Source: Phycisphaerae bacterium (lineage in GTDB: Bacteria; Planctomycetota; Phycisphaerae; UBA1845; Fen-1342). Taken from it: a stretch of 36,545 bases of DNA. This document shows positions 33,933 through 36,545 of the stretch, one piece after another. A program made the position numbers and the translations under genes. Under the pieces are notes generated by a model. That model saw only the letters and a list, made by a program, of their open reading frames with translations, was not told the DNA's origin and made no database searches. The DNA is taken from contig JANQNU010000009.1 of the NCBI GenBank assembly GCA_028279405.1, positions 1-36,545 of the forward strand. The letters run 5' to 3'. Each line of letters begins with the position of its first letter. Position 1 is the stretch's first letter.

Positions 33933-34134
33933 GGCGCTACCTCCTGCCAGAAATGGGCGTTGATCTGATGGGAAGTCGCGTAAGCGGCGCGATCGGCTGT
34001 CGTGCGGGGCAATTTTTTTCGCTGGAACGCAGAAAGCGCATGCGAGAAGGACAGCCCCGGTAGGCGGTGCTGGCCTGGCGTGCCGGCTAGGGGTATCGTG
34101 CGATCGGATGTGGAAATCGCGAAAGGAGCCTCCG

Positions 34135-35355
34135 ATGATCCGGTTGATGACGTTGTATCGGGCCCGTGGTTTGCGGAAGGTAGCGGTCGCCGCCGCTCCG
34201 CTGCTGGGCCTGCTGGTTGGTTGTTCGACGGCGGGGCTGCCTGATCCGGTGCGTGCGATCTGGGTAACGCGCTATGACTACGAATCGCCGATGGACGTCG
34301 AGCGGATCATGGACGATTGTGCCGACGCGGGCTTCAACACGGTGCTGTTCCAGGTCCGCGGCAACGGGACGGCGTTCTACAACTCACCGTTCGAACCGTG
34401 GGCCGACGAGCTCGGCGGCCGTGATCCGGGCTGGGACCCGCTGACCACCGCCTGCGACGCCGCCCACGACCGCGGAATCTCACTTCACGCGTGGGTCAAT
34501 GTCATGCCCGCGTGGCACGGAAAACGACCGCCGGCGAACCCGGAACAGCTCTACAACAAGCATCCGGATTGGTTCTGGTACGACCAGAACGGCAAGCGCC
34601 AGGCCCTGAGTTCGTTCTATGTCAGTCTGAACCCGGCGCTCCCGGAAGTGCGTGACTACCTGACCGAAGTGTTTGCGGACATCGTCGCGCGCTACGACGT
34701 CGACGGGCTGCACATGGATTACATCCGCTTCCCGAACGAGCCGCCGGCGACGCCCCGGCGCTCGGGCCTCGACTACCCGCGCGACGAACGCACCCTTGCG
34801 ATGTACAAGGAGCAGACCGGTTTGACGCCGGACGCGGACGAGGAGTCGTGGGACCGATGGCGCACGGCGCAGGTCACGCGGCTCGTTCGACAGATTCGCG
34901 CCCGGTTGCGGGCGACCAAACCACGCGTCGGACTGACCGCGGCGGTGGGCTCGGTTCGGGAGCGCGCGCTGCACCATTTCCAGGACGGTCGCGCGTGGTT
35001 GCAGGAGGGACTGATCGACGCGGCACTGCTGATGAACTACACCGACGATCCGGACCAGTTCATCGAGCGCATCGAACCTTGGCTCGAGCTCGAGACCAAG
35101 GGGCGCGTGGTCCCCGGACTTTGGTTTGGGCGGCACCCCGACAAATCAATCGACGACGCGGCGCGCACCGTCTGCCGACAGATCGAGTTGGCCCGCGAGC
35201 GGACCGGCGACTTCTGCATCTTCGCCTATTCGTCGCTGTTCGAGTCGCCGGACGAGAAGCTGGTACGTCGCGATGAGGAACAGCGCACACGGCGCGCGGC
35301 ACGCCGCACGATACTACTGCCATCGTTGCGGGAGATGCGCGCCGCAGACTCATGA
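34135..35355 (+). CDS. Glycoside-hydrolase-like lipoprotein (GHL10 / DUF187 type)
   Basis: A 406-residue lipoprotein (signal 1-29, lipobox LLVGC with Cys30) with the TIM-barrel GHL10 fold. Members are thought to cleave glycans of the cell surface, with bacterial relatives acting near peptidoglycan. Visible features: AIWVTRYDYESPMDVERIM, FNTVLFQVRGNGTAFYNS, GISLHAWVNVMPAW, VDGLHMDYIRFP (catalytic-region Asp) and DAALLMNYTDDPDQF. The start at 34135 has AAAGGAG six bases upstream. An in-frame ATG at 34108 would add nine residues without one. The 3' end overlaps thpR by six bases, tail to tail. Confidence 0.87.
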   Translation: MIRLMTLYRARGLRKVAVAAAPLLGLLVGCSTAGLPDPVRAIWVTRYDYESPMDVERIMDDCADAGFNTVLFQVRGNGTAFYNSPFEPWADELGGRDPGWDPLTTACDAAHDRGISLHAWVNVMPAWHGKRPPANPEQLYNKHPDWFWYDQNGKRQALSSFYVSLNPALPEVRDYLTEVFADIVARYDVDGLHMDYIRFPNEPPATPRRSGLDYPRDERTLAMYKEQTGLTPDADEESWDRWRTAQVTRLVRQIRARLRATKPRVGLTAAVGSVRERALHHFQDGRAWLQEGLIDAALLMNYTDDPDQFIERIEPWLELETKGRVVPGLWFGRHPDKSIDDAARTVCRQIELARERTGDFCIFAYSSLFESPDEKLVRRDEEQRTRRAARRTILLPSLREMRAADS

Positions 35356-35940
35356 CGGCGCCGACGAACGCTGCGTTTCGTCAGTGCCGAAAGGAAAACG
35401 CGCCAGTAGTGTGTAGCGCGCACCTTCGGGTGCAAGAACCGACTCCATCAGGACGAACTCGCGCACTGACTGCCGCGCTTTCGTCAGCGCCAGTTGCTGA
35501 GCCGCCGTGCGCAGCGCGCCGCGCGAGTGGTCGAAACTGACGCGTGCGACGGTGACGTGCGGGTGAAACGGTCGTTTCTCGCGAGCGAGCCCGACCTCGG
35601 CACAGGCAGCTTCGACACCCTCGACACATGCGAACAAGCGCGGATCCGGCTCAGCGGGTCCGGCCCAGATGATGCGCACCGGGCCATGCGCCGGAAACAC
35701 GCCGGTACGCTCGATCACGAGCGTGGCCTCGCTGGCCCCCAGCGCCGCCTGGCCCAAGGCATCGCACAGCGGACTCAACAGCGACGGCTCGACCTCGCCG
35801 AGAAACTTGAGCGTCAGGTGCAGGTGATCCGAAGCGGTCCAGCGCAAGCGGGTTCCGCGCAACGCGCCGAGCTGGTAGCGCATTGCCGACAATCCACGAA
35901 TCAACTCAGGGTTCAACGCGACCGCGATGAACAGCCGCAT
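35350..35940 (-). CDS. thpR: RNA 2',3'-cyclic phosphodiesterase
   Basis: A 196-residue 2H-phosphoesterase (LigT/ThpR). The two catalytic HxTx motifs are present: HLTL at 41-44 (in DHLHLTLKFLGEV) and HVTV at 128-131 (in RPFHPHVTVARV). It hydrolyses 2',3'-cyclic phosphate ends of RNA to 2'-phosphates and can have RNA ligase activity. Length and start (MRLFIAVAL) are normal for the family. It ends convergently with the GHL10 gene. Confidence 0.93.
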   Translation of the reverse strand: MRLFIAVALNPELIRGLSAMRYQLGALRGTRLRWTASDHLHLTLKFLGEVEPSLLSPLCDALGQAALGASEATLVIERTGVFPAHGPVRIIWAGPAEPDPRLFACVEGVEAACAEVGLAREKRPFHPHVTVARVSFDHSRGALRTAAQQLALTKARQSVREFVLMESVLAPEGARYTLLARFPFGTDETQRSSAPS

Positions 35941-35975
35941 GGTCGAAGCTCACGAGCGGCGTCGATGACGCAGCG

Positions 35976-36044
35976 CTACAGCAGAGAGACCACGAAGTCG
36001 AAGATCAGGGCGAGCAAGTTCACAATAAACAGAAAAATATCCAT
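35976..36044 (-). CDS. Possible 22-residue membrane microprotein
   Basis: A tiny reading frame upstream of thpR on the same strand. GAGGAG lies seven bases before an ATG, and the product MDIFLFIVNLLALIFDFVVS(LL) is almost wholly hydrophobic with two acidic residues, one membrane span. A second ATG two codons earlier (36050) overlaps the ribosome-binding site. No family is recognised. A TACAAT box 36 bp upstream of its start could drive it. The match of ribosome-binding site, composition and promoter makes it plausible, but with so few codons it could be chance. Confidence 0.4.
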   Translation of the reverse strand: MDIFLFIVNLLALIFDFVVSLL

Positions 36045-36079
36045 ACACATTCTCCTCAGCCATCCAGGATGACACATCC

Positions 36080-36085
36080 ATTGTA
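36080..36085 (-). promoter_or_regulatory. Possible -10 box for the microprotein/thpR transcript
   Basis: On the minus strand TACAAT is a good -10 match, 36 bp upstream of the microprotein ATG and 140 bp upstream of thpR. No clear -35 element is seen at 16-18 bp. Confidence 0.3.
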
Positions 36086-36348
36086 GCGCCGTTGGGCGGC
36101 GCAAGCGAGATTTTTGTTCGGGAGCAGGAAGATGAGGACGCAGGACGCGAGTCACCGGGCGGCACTGGTAGCTTGCTACCAGTGTTCAGGGGGTGCTTGT
36201 GCAGTACGCGCTGAGTCCACCAACGATTTGATCAAACGGACGTTTCGAACACTGGCGGACAAGGAGGCACTGCCCCTTTGCATTGCGGTGCCGCCCGACC
36301 GCTCGCTCGCGCTCGCGGCTCGTTGTGTTTGGTCGCTGGTTCGCGCTG

Positions 36349-36392
36349 GGCCCGTGGCGCAGACACGGGCCTCGCAAAGGGAGCTTGCTCCC
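36349..36392 (+). repeat. Dual-hairpin element, copy 4
   Basis: GGCCCGTG, loop gcgcaga, CACGGGCC (8 perfect pairs), spacer tcgcaaa, then GGGAGC-TT-GCTCCC. Compared with copy 1 the stem differs by a compensated pair (T-A to C-G), so pairing is kept while sequence changes. Confidence 0.8.
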
Positions 36393-36443
36393 CGCTCGCT
36401 CGCGCTCGGGGCTCGTTGTGTTTGGTCGCTGGTTCGCGCTGGG

Positions 36444-36486
36444 GCCCGTGGCGTAGACACGGGCTTCGCAAAGGGAGCTTGCTCCC
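36444..36486 (+). repeat. Dual-hairpin element, copy 5
   Basis: GCCCGTG, loop gcgtaga, CACGGGC (7 perfect pairs), spacer of 8 nt (ttcgcaaa), then GGGAGC-TT-GCTCCC at 36473-36486. It is the second member of the 94-bp tandem array. Confidence 0.8.
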
Positions 36487-36545
36487 CGCTCGCTCGCGCT
36501 CGGGGCTCGTTGTGTTTGGTCGCTGGTTCGCGCTGGGGCCCGTGG

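Larger units (their letters stand above)
36155..36545. repeat. Intergenic hairpin mosaic, locus 4 (truncated by window end)
   Basis: This stretch has no gene. It starts with the CACTGGTAGC/GCTACCAGTG hairpin near 36163-36184, followed by about 85 bp homologous to locus 3, then a CACTGGCGGACAAG segment shared with locus 1 (inverted). From 36299 a unit of 93-94 bp repeats in tandem, starting at 36299, 36392 and 36486, the third copy being cut at the window edge. Each full unit ends in a dual-hairpin element. The order of modules is the same as on the minus strand of locus 1. Confidence 0.85.

Noticed and set aside
31986..33968. A 660-codon open frame antisense to the kelch gene
   Set aside because: It has no start context, membrane or domain signals and a composition expected from reading a GC-rich gene backwards. 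The kelch frame has a signal peptide, repeats and a good ribosome-binding site.
36299..36545. CRISPR array
   Set aside because: The repeat is a continuous 94-bp tandem unit without unique spacers, and no cas genes are nearby.
1..36545. Insertion sequence, prophage or integrative element
   Set aside because: No transposase, integrase or phage gene and no target duplications were seen; the repeats carry no coding capacity.

Overview
The window looks like chromosomal DNA of a GC-rich Gram-negative bacterium of the Planctomycetota, most likely class Phycisphaerae or a near relative. The grounds are a secreted kelch protein ending in a dockerin-like pair of DxNxDG loops of the kind common in that class, lipopolysaccharide-type core genes, a fused aspartokinase-homoserine dehydrogenase, and intergenic hairpin mosaics of the GGTAVPP-coding type. 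This placement is inferred from sequence character only. No rRNA, tRNA, insertion sequence or CRISPR array was seen.

Layout. 1-633: hairpin-rich repeat mosaic. 634-2394 (minus): dapA and folP. 2554-7029 (plus): a DinB-like protein, then a tightly overlapping envelope-sugar operon (GT9 heptosyltransferase, two WaaP/Kdo-kinase-like proteins, GT4). 7090-10663 (plus): a 59-residue membrane zinc-ribbon protein, then two overlapping paralogous membrane SPFH/band-7 proteins, each with three beta-rich modules before the SPFH domain. 10705-10815: repeat mosaic. 10818-12140 (minus): a YkgJ-type cysteine-cluster protein. 12210-21027 (minus) and 21231-25856 (plus): a divergent exopolysaccharide locus of the XrtA/EpsH type, with Wza, Wzz, BY-kinase, a FemAB-like protein, two glycosyltransferases and a polysaccharide deacetylase on one arm, and an XrtA-type AAA ATPase, an ABC exporter (Wzm/Wzt) and a glycosyltransferase on the other. 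No exosortase or PEP-CTERM substrate lies in the window. 25893-26125: repeat mosaic. 26328-31075 (plus): the threonine operon thrA-thrB-thrC, ending at a hairpin terminator. 31242-33932 (minus): secreted kelch/dockerin protein. 34135-35355 (plus): GHL10-type lipoprotein. 35350-35940 (minus): thpR. 35976-36044 (minus): a possible 22-residue membrane peptide. 36155-36545: repeat mosaic with a 94-bp tandem repeat running off the window.

Most notable signals. (1) An exact 16-bp parS palindrome (TGTTTCACGTGAAACA) sits in the 3' end of a glycosyltransferase gene, hinting that the window lies in the origin-proximal part of the chromosome. (2) A roughly 44-nt two-hairpin element is present in five copies, with fixed loops, a fixed 7-8 nt spacer and compensatory stem changes including G.U pairs on one strand only. 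This suggests a structured RNA or a REP-like repeat. (3) The tandem SPFH proteins share a repeated beta-module plus SPFH plus coiled-coil plan that resembles the layout of major vault protein.
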